DNA of 64,000 nucleotides, from positions 1-64,000 of the forward strand of contig CAYZME010000001.1 in assembly GCA_964479435.1 (NCBI GenBank), in the 5' to 3' direction. The stretch's first letter is position 1. Every line of letters begins with the position of its first letter. The notes under the pieces were generated by a model. It did not search any database. It was not told the DNA's origin and saw nothing but the letters and a program-made list of their open reading frames with translations. Positions 8,978 through 17,507 of the stretch are shown piece by piece. The position numbers and the translations under genes were made by a program. Source of the DNA: JAAYKS01 sp964479435 (GTDB lineage: Bacteria > Bacillota > Clostridia > Saccharofermentanales > UBA5734).

Positions 8978-9349
8978 TCAGTTTTCGTGCTCGCCGCAAT
9001 CTCCGGCATGCTGATGCTCCCGACAGGGCGAGCCGTCGGACACCAATGTGCCCGCGAGGGAGGATTGCAGCGTCTGCTCCACCGTACCGGACGCGCCGGT
9101 GATGACATCGATCTGGGCTTCGTTGAACAGATCGATGGCCCCCTGGCCCATCCCGCCGGCGATCACCACGTGCACCCGCGCTTCGTGTAACAAGCGCGGC
9201 AGCAATCCCGGCTTGTGCCCGGGATTGGCAAGGAAGGAACGCCGCGCAACGTTCCCGTCCGCGATGTCGTAAATAAAAAACCCCTCACAGTGACCAAAAT
9301 GTTGCGAAATGACGTCTCCGTCGGCAGCGATCGCGATTTTCTTTTTCAT
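8978..9349 (-). CDS. NifX/NifB-type dinitrogenase iron-molybdenum cofactor family protein
   Basis: The 123-residue protein has the family fold signature: KIAIAADGDVISQHFGHCEGFFIYD at the start, then AGGMGQGAIDLF. It ends in a Cys/His/Glu-rich tail (last 15 residues hold two Cys and three His) that may bind metal. Its ATG overlaps the stop of the Mrp gene (ATGA), so the two are translationally coupled. Such NifX-like plus Mrp/NBP35 pairs are common in anaerobes without nitrogenase and are presumed to act in Fe-S or metal cofactor handling. No nif genes are in the window. Confidence 0.88.
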   Translation of the reverse strand: MKKKIAIAADGDVISQHFGHCEGFFIYDIADGNVARRSFLANPGHKPGLLPRLLHEARVHVVIAGGMGQGAIDLFNEAQIDVITGASGTVEQTLQSSLAGTLVSDGSPCREHQHAGDCGEHEN

Positions 9350-10164
9350 ACATTCCCTCCATCCAGTGCCTGGCGCAATGATTCGACTGCCTCATCCAAA
9401 TCGTGCCGGTCGTAATCCTCGATCCGCCCCTGGTCGCATAGGGCGGCCACGCCGGGGTGGACAGGAATGCGACCCAACAGGGGAATCCCCATGCTCTGGG
9501 CGACGGCCTCCGCCTGGCTGCTGCCAAACAGCTCAATCTGCCGACCGCAGTCGGGACAGACCGCATAACTCATATTCTCGATCAACCCCAGGACCGGTAT
9601 ATCCATCATGCTTGCCATATGGACGGCTTTGCGGACGATGTTGGTCACCAAATCCTGCGGGGATGTCACAATCAGGATCCCATCCAGCGGGATCGATTGA
9701 AAAACCGTCAACGGCACATCGCCTGTGCCCGGCGGCATATCGATCAAAAGCGTATCCAAGGTACCCCAGACCACGTCGGTCCAAAACTGCTTGACCGTGC
9801 CAGCGATCAACGGGCCGCGCCACACGACCGGCGTGTCACTGGCTTCTAAAAGCAGGTTGATCGACATGACGCGAATGCCGCTGGAGGTGGCAACGGGAAA
9901 GATGCCGTGCTCCGCCTGCTGTGGACGCTGTCCTTCCAATCCGAAAATGCGCGGGATGGACGGGCCGGTCACGTCGGCATCCAGTATGCCGACCTCCAGC
10001 CCGCGGCGGCGGGTCAAAACCGCTAACAGCGAAGTGACCAGAGATTTTCCCACGCCTCCTTTGCCACTGACGACGGCGATGGTGCGGGCAAAATGGTTCA
10101 GGGGGTTGGGTTCCAGATGAAACGGATCCGCGTTCTGGTGCGGATGAGAGGATGGATCACTCAT
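9346..10164 (-). CDS. Mrp/NBP35-family Fe-S cluster carrier ATPase
   Basis: A deviant Walker A, GKGGVGKS, lies at residues 34-41, the switch segment DADVTGPSIP at 62-71, DMPPGTGD at 142-149, and a cluster-binding CPDC (C203, C206) pair in the C-terminal region. The 272-residue length fits Mrp/ApbC. These cytosolic ATPases bind and pass on 4Fe-4S clusters. ATG 10164 follows GGAAGGAGT. It is the first gene of an operon with the NifX-like protein, from the promoter at 10225-10253. It may serve the many Fe-S proteins encoded nearby. Confidence 0.93.
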   Translation of the reverse strand: MSDPSSHPHQNADPFHLEPNPLNHFARTIAVVSGKGGVGKSLVTSLLAVLTRRRGLEVGILDADVTGPSIPRIFGLEGQRPQQAEHGIFPVATSSGIRVMSINLLLEASDTPVVWRGPLIAGTVKQFWTDVVWGTLDTLLIDMPPGTGDVPLTVFQSIPLDGILIVTSPQDLVTNIVRKAVHMASMMDIPVLGLIENMSYAVCPDCGRQIELFGSSQAEAVAQSMGIPLLGRIPVHPGVAALCDQGRIEDYDRHDLDEAVESLRQALDGGNV

Positions 10165-10224
10165 GGGGACTCCTTCCGGGGCTTTGACCGGTAGATATGG
10201 TCAAATGCCCATAATGTCTTCCCC

Positions 10225-10253
10225 ATTTTAGCCCTTTGCAAAACGGCCGTCAA
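10225..10253 (-). promoter_or_regulatory. Promoter of the mrp-nifX operon
   Basis: Reverse strand: TTGACG (10248-10253), a 17-base spacer and TAAAAT (10225-10230), each 5 of 6 to consensus. The -35 overlaps the stop codon of the upstream nuclease-like gene, so this operon has its own promoter. Confidence 0.75.
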
Positions 10254-11035
10254 TCGGATGTTTCCCGCGCGTGCGTGAAGCGGTATTGGCGCAACCGCCC
10301 GCATGTGCCCACGATCGCCAACCGTTCCGCGGACAGCAAAACATTGATCGCCCGCTGCGCGTCGCGCGGGCGCATGCGCGCCGCCTGCGCGTAATCTCGA
10401 GATGTAAAGGGGTCCGGCAAGCCTTCCGGAGCCAGCCGGTCCAAACCCTCCGGCATCGCCAACCGCACCGTTTGCGCGAGGCCAAGCGGAATGCGGTCAT
10501 GGCGCGTCGATCCCCGCTTGCGGTCATGACTCCAACCGTTGAGCAAGCGAAATTCTTCCATATCGATCAACAAAATCAGCAGCATAAGCCGCGGGTTGGT
10601 CAGGCAGGGCTTGATATACACCAGCTCGCGAAAGATCTCGGACGGCTGGCCTGTCTTGGGCGATTTGCGCCTGCGCGTGATCTCGCCGGTATCCTCGTCA
10701 ATCCATTGGAGCCACTTGGTATGGGGCACCGGATAGACCACGGTAACTGGAGAAGTGGACAGAAAAGCCAGCAGTCGCGGTCGCAATCGGGAAAAGCCCG
10801 CGGTTTGAATTTCGATGATTCCCTGCGGTGTCACAATATCCGCATGATATTCACCTACCCGCACCTCATGCCGCGTGACGTCCGGCTCCAGGTAATGTTT
10901 GAGAATCGCGTGCAGGGTCTTTTCTCCCAACGTGCCGATACCCGCGCGAGGGCGGTCGACGCCGATCACGCGGGCACAGGCTTGCTCAAAACGCTGGGAA
11001 GGGTCCTCTGTCCGGGATGGAATCGAGGAAGCCAC
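10250..11035 (-). CDS. Unrecognised protein: PD-(D/E)XK-like nuclease domain plus C-terminal winged helix
   Basis: I do not recognise a named family. In the N-terminal half E38, then D66 and E75-x-Q77 (context HADIVTPQGIIEIQT) form the E...D...ExQ pattern of PD-(D/E)XK-type nucleases such as the CoiA group. A middle part is rich in hydrophobic and basic residues. The last ~60 residues (FTSRDYAQAARMRPRDAQRAINVL...) look like a winged helix-turn-helix. GTG 11035 is chosen because it overlaps the AIM24 stop (TAGTG), giving coupling; there is no Shine-Dalgarno. It could be a DNA-acting nuclease or a DNA-binding protein with a dead nuclease domain. Confidence 0.6.
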   Translation of the reverse strand: MASSIPSRTEDPSQRFEQACARVIGVDRPRAGIGTLGEKTLHAILKHYLEPDVTRHEVRVGEYHADIVTPQGIIEIQTAGFSRLRPRLLAFLSTSPVTVVYPVPHTKWLQWIDEDTGEITRRRKSPKTGQPSEIFRELVYIKPCLTNPRLMLLILLIDMEEFRLLNGWSHDRKRGSTRHDRIPLGLAQTVRLAMPEGLDRLAPEGLPDPFTSRDYAQAARMRPRDAQRAINVLLSAERLAIVGTCGRLRQYRFTHARETSD

Positions 11036-11895
11036 TAGTTCGAGTTTTTCGGCAGGAAAGGCAGCAATTGTTTGGCAAACGCGGGCATGGTCATCGTCTG
11101 CAGCCACACTCTGCCGGGGCCGGTCAACGTCGTCAGGAACAAGCCTTCACCGCCAAATAATACATTTCTAAACCCTTTGACCATTTGCACCTGATACTGG
11201 ACCGTTTCTTCAAATGCCGCGACATTGCCGGTGTCCACTTTGATGGTTTCGCCGGGCGCCAGTACGCGCTCTTTGAGACTGCCGTCAATCTCCAGAAACA
11301 CCATCCCGCTGCCAACCAGGCGTTGGAGAACAAAGCCCTCGCCGCCAAACAGGCCGGCGCCGACTCCGCGTACCACGTGCGCGCTCAGATTCACGCTGGG
11401 TTGCGCGCAGAGAAAAGCCCCGCGTTGGGCGATGATCGCGCGCCCCGTCACGTCAATCGCGACGATGTGACCGGGAAACGTGCTGGCGATGACAATTTCC
11501 TGATTGGGCATTGTCGCGGTATAGGTCGCCATGAACAGGGACTCGCCGCTGATCATGCGGCCCAACCCCTTCATAAGCCCGCCTTTCATGTTGGTCGCCA
11601 TGCTGATGCCGTTGTCCATCCAGACCATGCCGCCCGATTGGGTGAAGATGCTTTCTCCGGCGTTGAGGCGAATGGAAACCGCCGGCAGGTTGTCACCAAA
11701 TACTTCGTATCGCAGTGCCCCCGGAGCCGCGAATTGCGCCGGCGCCTCTACACCGGCTGATTGCGCTGCCGCGGCAACCGGCGCGGGTTGCTGATACGCG
11801 GCTGGCGCGGTTGGAGTCGCGTTTAAGGGGCTGCCGCAACGGTTGCAAAATTTGGCATTTCCAGTCATGTTGTTTCCGCATTGAGGACAAAGCAT
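11035..11895 (-). CDS. AIM24-family protein with N-terminal zinc ribbon
   Basis: The 286-residue protein starts with a zinc ribbon (C3-x2-C6 and C17-x2-C20), then a Pro/Ala/Gln-rich linker to about residue 55, then the beta-rich AIM24/TIGR00266 domain with repeated GESIFTQSGGMVWMD, GGLMKGLGRMISGESLFM and GGEGFVLQRL-type segments. Bacterial function is unknown; the mitochondrial homologue affects membrane organisation. ATG 11895 is spaced eight bases from AGGAGG; ATG 11901 would abut it. A TATGAT -10 lies at 11937-11942 with a weak -35. The nuclease-like gene follows directly. Confidence 0.85.
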   Translation of the reverse strand: MLCPQCGNNMTGNAKFCNRCGSPLNATPTAPAAYQQPAPVAAAAQSAGVEAPAQFAAPGALRYEVFGDNLPAVSIRLNAGESIFTQSGGMVWMDNGISMATNMKGGLMKGLGRMISGESLFMATYTATMPNQEIVIASTFPGHIVAIDVTGRAIIAQRGAFLCAQPSVNLSAHVVRGVGAGLFGGEGFVLQRLVGSGMVFLEIDGSLKERVLAPGETIKVDTGNVAAFEETVQYQVQMVKGFRNVLFGGEGLFLTTLTGPGRVWLQTMTMPAFAKQLLPFLPKNSN

Positions 11896-11987
11896 GGACA
11901 TAACCTCCTGCACCTCATACGAGGGTTCTTCCCTCTATCATAGCGATCCATCCCGCGAATCGATACATCCTTGCGCGAAAGAACCTG

Positions 11988-14033
11988 TTATAACAGAGAG
12001 AACGCGACGAAAAGGCCGGCCGTCAGCGACGACACCAGGGATACTACCGTAATCTGGGTGTTGATCGAGGGGCCGGCGGTATCCTTGAAAGGATCACCTA
12101 CGGTATCACCCACGACCGCGGCTTTATGCGCATCCGACCCTTTGCCGCCATGGTTTCCGGCCTCTATATATTTTTTGGCGTTGTCCCACATGCCGCCCGC
12201 GTTGGACATCAGCAAAGCCAACAGCAGGCCGGACATAATGTTTCCGGCCAAAAACCCGCCGATCGCGTGTACGCCGCCGATCAAGCCAACTGCCAATGTG
12301 GATAAAATGACCATCAGCCCGGCAGGGATCAGCTCCCGCAGAGCGCCGGTTGTCGCGATGTCGATACAGCGGACATAATCCGGTTGCCCGGTGCCTTCCA
12401 TCAACCCGGGGATTTCCTTAAACTGGCGGCGAATCTCTGTCACCATGCGTTCGGCGTTGCGATCGACGCCCATCATCAACATGGCGGAAAACACCGCGGG
12501 AATGGCGACACCGACCAGCAGACCGAAAAACACCAGGGGATGCATGATCGAAAAATCAACGGCTTCACCGATTTTACTGGCGACAATTTCCTGATAAGCG
12601 GCGAGCAAAGCGATGACGGTCAAGCCCGCGGCACCGATCGAGAATCCTTTTGTAATCGCTTTTGCCGTGTTGCCGGCCGCGTCGAGCTGATCGGTGATCC
12701 CCAGCACGTCCTCACCGAGATGACCCATCTCAGCCAGGCCGCGCGCGTTGTCGACGATGGGGCCATACGCGTCGTTGGAAATAATCATGCCGACGACCGA
12801 GAGCATGCCAAGCGCTGCCAGCGCGATCCCGAACATCGGATAACCGGCTCCCAGTGGTTTGCAAATATAATAAGAACCTATGGCGGCCGCGCCAATACCA
12901 ACCAGTGATGGCAAGGAGCTCAACAGGGCATACGAAAAACCGGAAATAATCGTAAACGCGGGGCCGCTGGTACAGGACTTGGCGACGTGCTTGACCGGTT
13001 TGCCATCGTCGCCGGTAAACAATTCAGAAGTGAAGCCGATGACGGCTCCTGCGGCCAGACCGATGATGACCGCACCCCAGAGGCGGAACTCAAAGTGGAA
13101 TACCAGCGTTGCCACCAGTGTGAGTACCCCAAAAATACACATGGTAAGATAGGTGCCGTTATTCAGTGCCCGGCCCGGGTTTTGTTTTTTCCCGGCCCGC
13201 GCCGCCAACACGCCGAGGATCGAAGAAAGCAGGCCGATGGAAGCAAAAGCAAAAATGACATCCACGTTATTTTTGCCACCCAAAGCGACCGCAAGTACGA
13301 GCGCGGCGGCCAGCGAAGCGATGTTGGAATCAAACAAGTCAGCGCCCATCCCGGCGACGTCACCGACGTTGTCGCCGACATTGTCGGCGATGACCGCCGG
13401 GTTGCGCGGGTCGTCCTCGGGGATCCCCAGTTCCACTTTGCCGGTCAGATCGGCCGCGATATCCGCGGTTTTGGTGAAGATACCGCCGCCCGCCTTGGCA
13501 AACAACGCCAGTGAGCTGGCGCCAAAACTGAAACTGATCAAGACTTCAGGGTCCCGGGTGAGCAGAAAGACACAAGCAGCACCCAGCAATGAGGTGCCGA
13601 CTACTGCCATACCCATGACGGCGCCGCCCCGGAATCCGGCCATAAACGCCGGATCCAGACCGCGCTGCGCCGCAAGAGCCGATTTTTGATTGGCGATGGT
13701 GGAGATGCTGATCCCTACATATCCCGCGAGCGCAGACAACACCGTGCCCGCGGCATATGCCGCCGCCATCACGATGTTGTCCGTGACCTGGCCTTGCCAA
13801 AACGGATGAGGGAAAAACAACAGGATCAAAACGACAATCACCCCGGCAAAGATGGACAAGATCCTATACTCGCGGTATAGAAAAGCGAACGCGCCTTGCC
13901 GGATGGTCGACCCTATCTTTTCGATTGTCTCATGGGCGGTGGGCAATCTTTTTACCCAGACATAGAAATACGCTGCCACGGCAAAGGACAGCAGGGACAC
14001 GAAAATGGAGACAAGAGGCCAGAAAGTACCCAT
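11988..14033 (-). CDS. hppA: Membrane-bound proton-translocating pyrophosphatase (K+-independent type)
   Basis: The ~681-residue integral membrane enzyme couples pyrophosphate hydrolysis to ion pumping through about 16 helices. Substrate-binding motifs are present: ADLTGKVELGIPEDDPRNPAVIADNVGDNVGD in pieces, and near the C-terminus DNAKKYIE and GDTVGDPFKDTAGPS. At the potassium-dependence site the sequence reads GNTAKAITKG, with Lys and Thr where K+-dependent enzymes have Ala and Gly. A K+-independent H+ pump is therefore predicted. ATG 14033 follows AAAGGAGT. Confidence 0.95.
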   Translation of the reverse strand: MGTFWPLVSIFVSLLSFAVAAYFYVWVKRLPTAHETIEKIGSTIRQGAFAFLYREYRILSIFAGVIVVLILLFFPHPFWQGQVTDNIVMAAAYAAGTVLSALAGYVGISISTIANQKSALAAQRGLDPAFMAGFRGGAVMGMAVVGTSLLGAACVFLLTRDPEVLISFSFGASSLALFAKAGGGIFTKTADIAADLTGKVELGIPEDDPRNPAVIADNVGDNVGDVAGMGADLFDSNIASLAAALVLAVALGGKNNVDVIFAFASIGLLSSILGVLAARAGKKQNPGRALNNGTYLTMCIFGVLTLVATLVFHFEFRLWGAVIIGLAAGAVIGFTSELFTGDDGKPVKHVAKSCTSGPAFTIISGFSYALLSSLPSLVGIGAAAIGSYYICKPLGAGYPMFGIALAALGMLSVVGMIISNDAYGPIVDNARGLAEMGHLGEDVLGITDQLDAAGNTAKAITKGFSIGAAGLTVIALLAAYQEIVASKIGEAVDFSIMHPLVFFGLLVGVAIPAVFSAMLMMGVDRNAERMVTEIRRQFKEIPGLMEGTGQPDYVRCIDIATTGALRELIPAGLMVILSTLAVGLIGGVHAIGGFLAGNIMSGLLLALLMSNAGGMWDNAKKYIEAGNHGGKGSDAHKAAVVGDTVGDPFKDTAGPSINTQITVVSLVSSLTAGLFVAFSLL

Positions 14034-14070
14034 GGTTTGACTCCTTTCATAATGGCAAATCGAAATCTGA

Positions 14071-14135
14071 TTTTTGGATTCATGTATCCAAAAACCACCA
14101 ATTTGCATTATGTTCTTCGCGGATGCAAACAACAA
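14071..14135 (-). promoter_or_regulatory. hppA promoter and leader dyad
   Basis: Reverse strand: TTGTTG (14130-14135), a 17-base spacer, CATAAT (14107-14112). Downstream in the leader a perfect 9-bp inverted repeat, TTTTTGGAT-N6-ATCCAAAAA (14071-14094), lies about 40 bases before the ATG. It could be a repressor site or a weak attenuator. Confidence 0.5.
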
Positions 14136-14162
14136 GCACATTTTTATATAGGCCCGGCTATT

Positions 14163-14717
14163 TTAATGTGTCACGCGATCCCGCACAAACGCGTCAAAGG
14201 TTTCAAGAAAATCCTGAACAAGCGCGTGAGCCGAGGTTGTGAATTCACCGTTCTCGTCCAAACCACGCGTGAGATGGAAGTAGAATTCAGGGTGATTCAT
14301 CACCGCCATATCCAGGAAAGCCATGACCGCTTTCAGGTGCGTCTGGGCGCCGAACGTGCCAATCGCCCCGATGCTGGCGCCCAGCGTCGCGGCCGGTTTG
14401 CCGTCCCAGCTGTTTTGCATCCACGGCCGTGATCCCCAATCAATCGCGTTCTTGAGAACACCGGGAAAAGACCGGTTATATTCCGGCGTGATCAAAAGGA
14501 TTCCGTCCGCCTGTTCGATTCTGCTTTTGAATTGACGCACAATTTCCGGCGGGTCTTCCTCGATATCCTGGGAGTAAAAAGGCAATGTCTCGATCGGGAA
14601 CGTGTCCAGATAAAACCCCGCCGGAGCTTCGGTCAGCAACAGCTCATACAAACTCCGGTTGATGGATTCACGGGAAATGCCTCCTACGAGAGCGAGAATG
14701 GAGATCGGCCTGATCAT
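14163..14717 (-). CDS. NADPH-dependent FMN reductase (chromate/quinone reductase type)
   Basis: The 184-residue flavodoxin-like protein has the phosphate-binding SISR-type loop near the N-terminus (LVGGISRESINRSL) and the conserved TPEYNRSFPGVLKNAIDW flavin-contact segment near residue 85. Family members reduce FMN, quinones, azo dyes or chromate with NAD(P)H and protect against redox cyclers. Its ATG overlaps the stop of cca by four bases (ATGA), so it is the last gene of a GNAT-cca-reductase operon. Confidence 0.9.
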   Translation of the reverse strand: MIRPISILALVGGISRESINRSLYELLLTEAPAGFYLDTFPIETLPFYSQDIEEDPPEIVRQFKSRIEQADGILLITPEYNRSFPGVLKNAIDWGSRPWMQNSWDGKPAATLGASIGAIGTFGAQTHLKAVMAFLDMAVMNHPEFYFHLTRGLDENGEFTTSAHALVQDFLETFDAFVRDRVTH

Positions 14718-16069
14718 GTCGCTTGTGCCTCCTTTTGGATTTGCCGCATCATTGCGAGCAAGCTTTCGCGTGTGTTGAGTGAAGGATGAATCAGAACCTG
14801 TTCAAGCAGTCGCCCGAGGACATCGCCAACCGACTGACCGCTAAAACCCATTTGTTGAGCATCATGCCCGTCGACGGCAAGTTGCGCAATGGCATACGGC
14901 TCTTTGCGCCGCAAAGAATCACGAATCCAGCCGGCCACGCGCGTGAGTTGCTCCAATCGCGCGGTTAGACCGTCCGGATGATTGGCAAGCAGATCCGCCC
15001 GCACGATGGCCAGCCATTCTTCCCAACGTGCGGGACCCGAGGCGGCCAATAAACGGCGCGCCGCCGCCGGTGTGGCCGGAATCGGGTCGTCATGGGCACG
15101 GATCAACCAGACAATCCGCTCCCGGTCGCGCGTCGCGAACCGCAACCGGCGCAAGACGCGATCGGCCACGGTGGCGGATCGCGCCGCGTGATCGTCCGGG
15201 CCCGGTCCCGGATCCGGTATGCGCGCGACATCGTGCAAAAGCGCGGCGATGCGCAAGATGACGGTCGGCGGCGTCCGGGCCGTGACATCGATACAGTGCT
15301 CGCCAATCGATCGCCCGCTCCCGGTTGGCAGCGCGAAACACGCCTCCAGCTCCGGCAGGAACACCGCGTACAGTCCCAATTGGTGATACAAATACAGCGC
15401 TTCCGGATGAGAAGAAACGGCCGTCCGGACCCACTCCCCCGCGATCCGCTCAGCGGAGATCCGCCCAAGTGCCGGCGCGTGCGTGCGAATCCCTTGTTGT
15501 GTTTTTTCTTCAATCGCGAATCCCAGTTGTCCGGCCAAGCGGACCGCCCGCATCATGCGCAACGCGTCCTCGGCAAACCGTTGCGCCGGATCGCCCACCG
15601 CGCGGATCTGTCCGGCCTGCAAATCCGCCTGGCCGCCAAACGGATCGATGAGGCCCGATTCGGGCTCCCAGGCCATCGCGTTGATGGTGAAGTCACGACG
15701 GCCCAGATCCCGTGTCAGCGAATCCGTAAACCGCACGGTGTCGGGCCGTCGGCCATCGGAATAAGCGGCATCCTCGCGGAAAGTTGTCACTTCGTATCTT
15801 TGATCCGCCCACAGTGCCGTCACCGTGCCGTGCCGCAGTCCGGTCGGCAGGGCGCGCACCTGGTGAGACGAAAAGAGCCGCAACATTTCTTCGGGGGGGG
15901 CGGATGTGCCAACATCCCAATCGACCGCCTGGCGACCCAACAACGTATCGCGGACACAGCCGCCAACAAAAACCGCGCGATATCCCCCGTCGCGCAGGAT
16001 TTCACGGATGCGGGACGCGCCCACGGGAACCGCGGAGGTAAAATCCGGGTGCGTGTCGGCGGGTATCAC
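14714..16069 (-). CDS. cca: CCA tRNA nucleotidyltransferase (class II, poly(A) polymerase family)
   Basis: The 451-residue enzyme adds or repairs the 3' CCA of tRNAs. The nucleotidyltransferase head has GGCVRDTLLGR followed by the catalytic DWD (near residue 51), then RRDFTINAMA and EDALRMMRAVRLA, the class II neck and base-selection motifs. A C-terminal HD domain is present (LLHDVARIPDPG...). It overlaps the GNAT gene before it and the FMN reductase after it by four bases each. Confidence 0.95.
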   Translation of the reverse strand: MIPADTHPDFTSAVPVGASRIREILRDGGYRAVFVGGCVRDTLLGRQAVDWDVGTSAPPEEMLRLFSSHQVRALPTGLRHGTVTALWADQRYEVTTFREDAAYSDGRRPDTVRFTDSLTRDLGRRDFTINAMAWEPESGLIDPFGGQADLQAGQIRAVGDPAQRFAEDALRMMRAVRLAGQLGFAIEEKTQQGIRTHAPALGRISAERIAGEWVRTAVSSHPEALYLYHQLGLYAVFLPELEACFALPTGSGRSIGEHCIDVTARTPPTVILRIAALLHDVARIPDPGPGPDDHAARSATVADRVLRRLRFATRDRERIVWLIRAHDDPIPATPAAARRLLAASGPARWEEWLAIVRADLLANHPDGLTARLEQLTRVAGWIRDSLRRKEPYAIAQLAVDGHDAQQMGFSGQSVGDVLGRLLEQVLIHPSLNTRESLLAMMRQIQKEAQAT

Positions 16070-16545
16070 GGTGACTCCTCGCGCGACCCTGTTTGGACAG
16101 GGACGTCGGATCTGGTCGAAAGCAGCGGCATTTGCCAGTAAAGCAAGTCATCGCGGCGGACCCAGCCGAGGTGTTGCCAGAACGTGTTGCCGATCTCATT
16201 GTCGGCAAAACACACCAGGTCGCATTTGACGACTCCCAGTTCTTTTAATTGTTGAAGAGCGCGGGCAACCATCCTTCGCGCAATCCCCCGGCCGCGAAAA
16301 GCTGGGTGGACGCACACGTGGTACAGCCTGGCCCGCCGGCCATCCCAGCCGCACAACAACGTACCCGCCAATTGCCCGTTCTCGGACCGGGCCGCAAAGC
16401 ACAAACCCGGATTGCGGCAAAGAAAACGCCGCAAACCGGGAAGCGTGTCATCCCGGTCATTGAGTCCCACACCCGGAATGGATTGCCAAAAATCCGGCAA
16501 CGATGCCAGCAACGTCTCATCCACCGCCACAATCTCGACCGCCAT
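16066..16545 (-). CDS. GNAT-family N-acetyltransferase
   Basis: A ~159-residue acetyltransferase with the acetyl-CoA binding motif VHPAFRGRGIARRMV and the downstream NEIGNTFWQHLGW segment. The substrate is unknown. ATG 16545 is preferred because GGAGGT lies five bases before it; the upstream ATG 16569 is only about 17 bases past the -10 and lacks a site. It is the first gene of an operon with cca and the FMN reductase. Confidence 0.88.
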   Translation of the reverse strand: MAVEIVAVDETLLASLPDFWQSIPGVGLNDRDDTLPGLRRFLCRNPGLCFAARSENGQLAGTLLCGWDGRRARLYHVCVHPAFRGRGIARRMVARALQQLKELGVVKCDLVCFADNEIGNTFWQHLGWVRRDDLLYWQMPLLSTRSDVPVQTGSREESP

Positions 16546-16585
16546 CTCCACCTCCGGGTCACGGGCCATTGATTTTCTTCATTTC

Positions 16586-16614
16586 ATTATATGATTTTTC
16601 ATTGGCGGCACCAA
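16586..16614 (-). promoter_or_regulatory. Promoter of the GNAT-cca-FMN reductase operon
   Basis: Reverse strand: TTGGTG (16609-16614), a 17-base spacer and a perfect TATAAT (16586-16591). The predicted start falls near 16579. Confidence 0.75.
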
Positions 16615-16659
16615 CAAAAAGCCTTCGCGCCCGGAGGAAACGGCACCCGGCAGCCGCGG

Positions 16660-17469
16660 TCAGGTGGCCGGCGGCGGCGCGACCCGGGTGCGGTAAAACG
16701 AGAGATAATCGGAGCTGTATTCATCGTCCCCCGCGATCAGGGTGGCCGCGGCCGCCTGATAAAGTAATGGGGTATCCAGCACATCCAGAATCGGCGCGTC
16801 GACCCCGGCCTGAATGGCGGCAGATAAAAAAGCCGCGTGTAGCGTTCGCCGCCCGGGGAGTCCATACGAGACATTGGAGATGCCGCCCGTCAAATGGACG
16901 CCGGCGTTCTCTTGGCGCATCTGGCGCGCGAAAGACAGCGCGCGGGACGGCGCCTGTGCGTCGATGGCGGCGGCGCAAACCAGCATATCCAGATAAATCC
17001 GATCGTCCGGCAACCCGGCGTCGCGGGCCCGCGCCAGCATCCCCCGCGCCGTAGCGGCCTGCTCCTGCACGGTCGTGGGCAATCGCGTGCCGTAAAGCGG
17101 CATCAGGACGATGCCGGCATGCAGCCGGATGGCCAAGTCCAGCATCGGTTCGAGATGCTCCGGATTGGCGGTGGCGGAATTCAACACGAGATCGCGCCCG
17201 GCGCAACCCGGCGCTACAGCGGCCAAAACGGCCGGGTTGGGTGAATCCAGCACCAGCCCGACGGACGTCGCTTCCATGACCGTTTCCACCAACCAGGTCA
17301 GGACTTCCGTCTCATCCTCCGCAAAGGCGCCCGCGTTGAGATCCAGCCACCCGGCGCCAGCTTGGACCTGGCGCACAGCCAGCGCCGCGATCGCGCCCCG
17401 ATCCCGGTTTTCCAGGGCGACACGCGTGTTTGCCAGGGAGCTGTTCAGTTTCTCTCCGATCCAGATCAT
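16660..17469 (-). CDS. Methyltetrahydrofolate:corrinoid methyltransferase-like protein (pterin-binding, AcsE/MetH type)
   Basis: The 269-residue TIM barrel of the pterin-binding (DHPS-like) family begins IGEKLNSS, has GAGWLDLNAG near residue 40, LVLDSPNP and LVLNSATA, and HLTGGISNVSYGLPGR, as in methyl-H4folate:corrinoid Fe-S protein methyltransferases. It would move a methyl group between tetrahydrofolate and a corrinoid protein. No corrinoid protein or acs genes are in the window. ATG 17469 follows AGGAGG. It is the last gene of the mutY-dcd-PHP operon. Confidence 0.88.
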   Translation of the reverse strand: MIWIGEKLNSSLANTRVALENRDRGAIAALAVRQVQAGAGWLDLNAGAFAEDETEVLTWLVETVMEATSVGLVLDSPNPAVLAAVAPGCAGRDLVLNSATANPEHLEPMLDLAIRLHAGIVLMPLYGTRLPTTVQEQAATARGMLARARDAGLPDDRIYLDMLVCAAAIDAQAPSRALSFARQMRQENAGVHLTGGISNVSYGLPGRRTLHAAFLSAAIQAGVDAPILDVLDTPLLYQAAAATLIAGDDEYSSDYLSFYRTRVAPPPAT

Positions 17470-17507
17470 TGTGGGCCTCCTGTTTTCTACCGTGGTCCCA
17501 ACATCGG

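Noticed and set aside
8978..10164. A nitrogenase cofactor system
   Set aside because: The NifX-like plus Mrp pair is common in organisms without nitrogenase, and no nifHDK or nifB is present.
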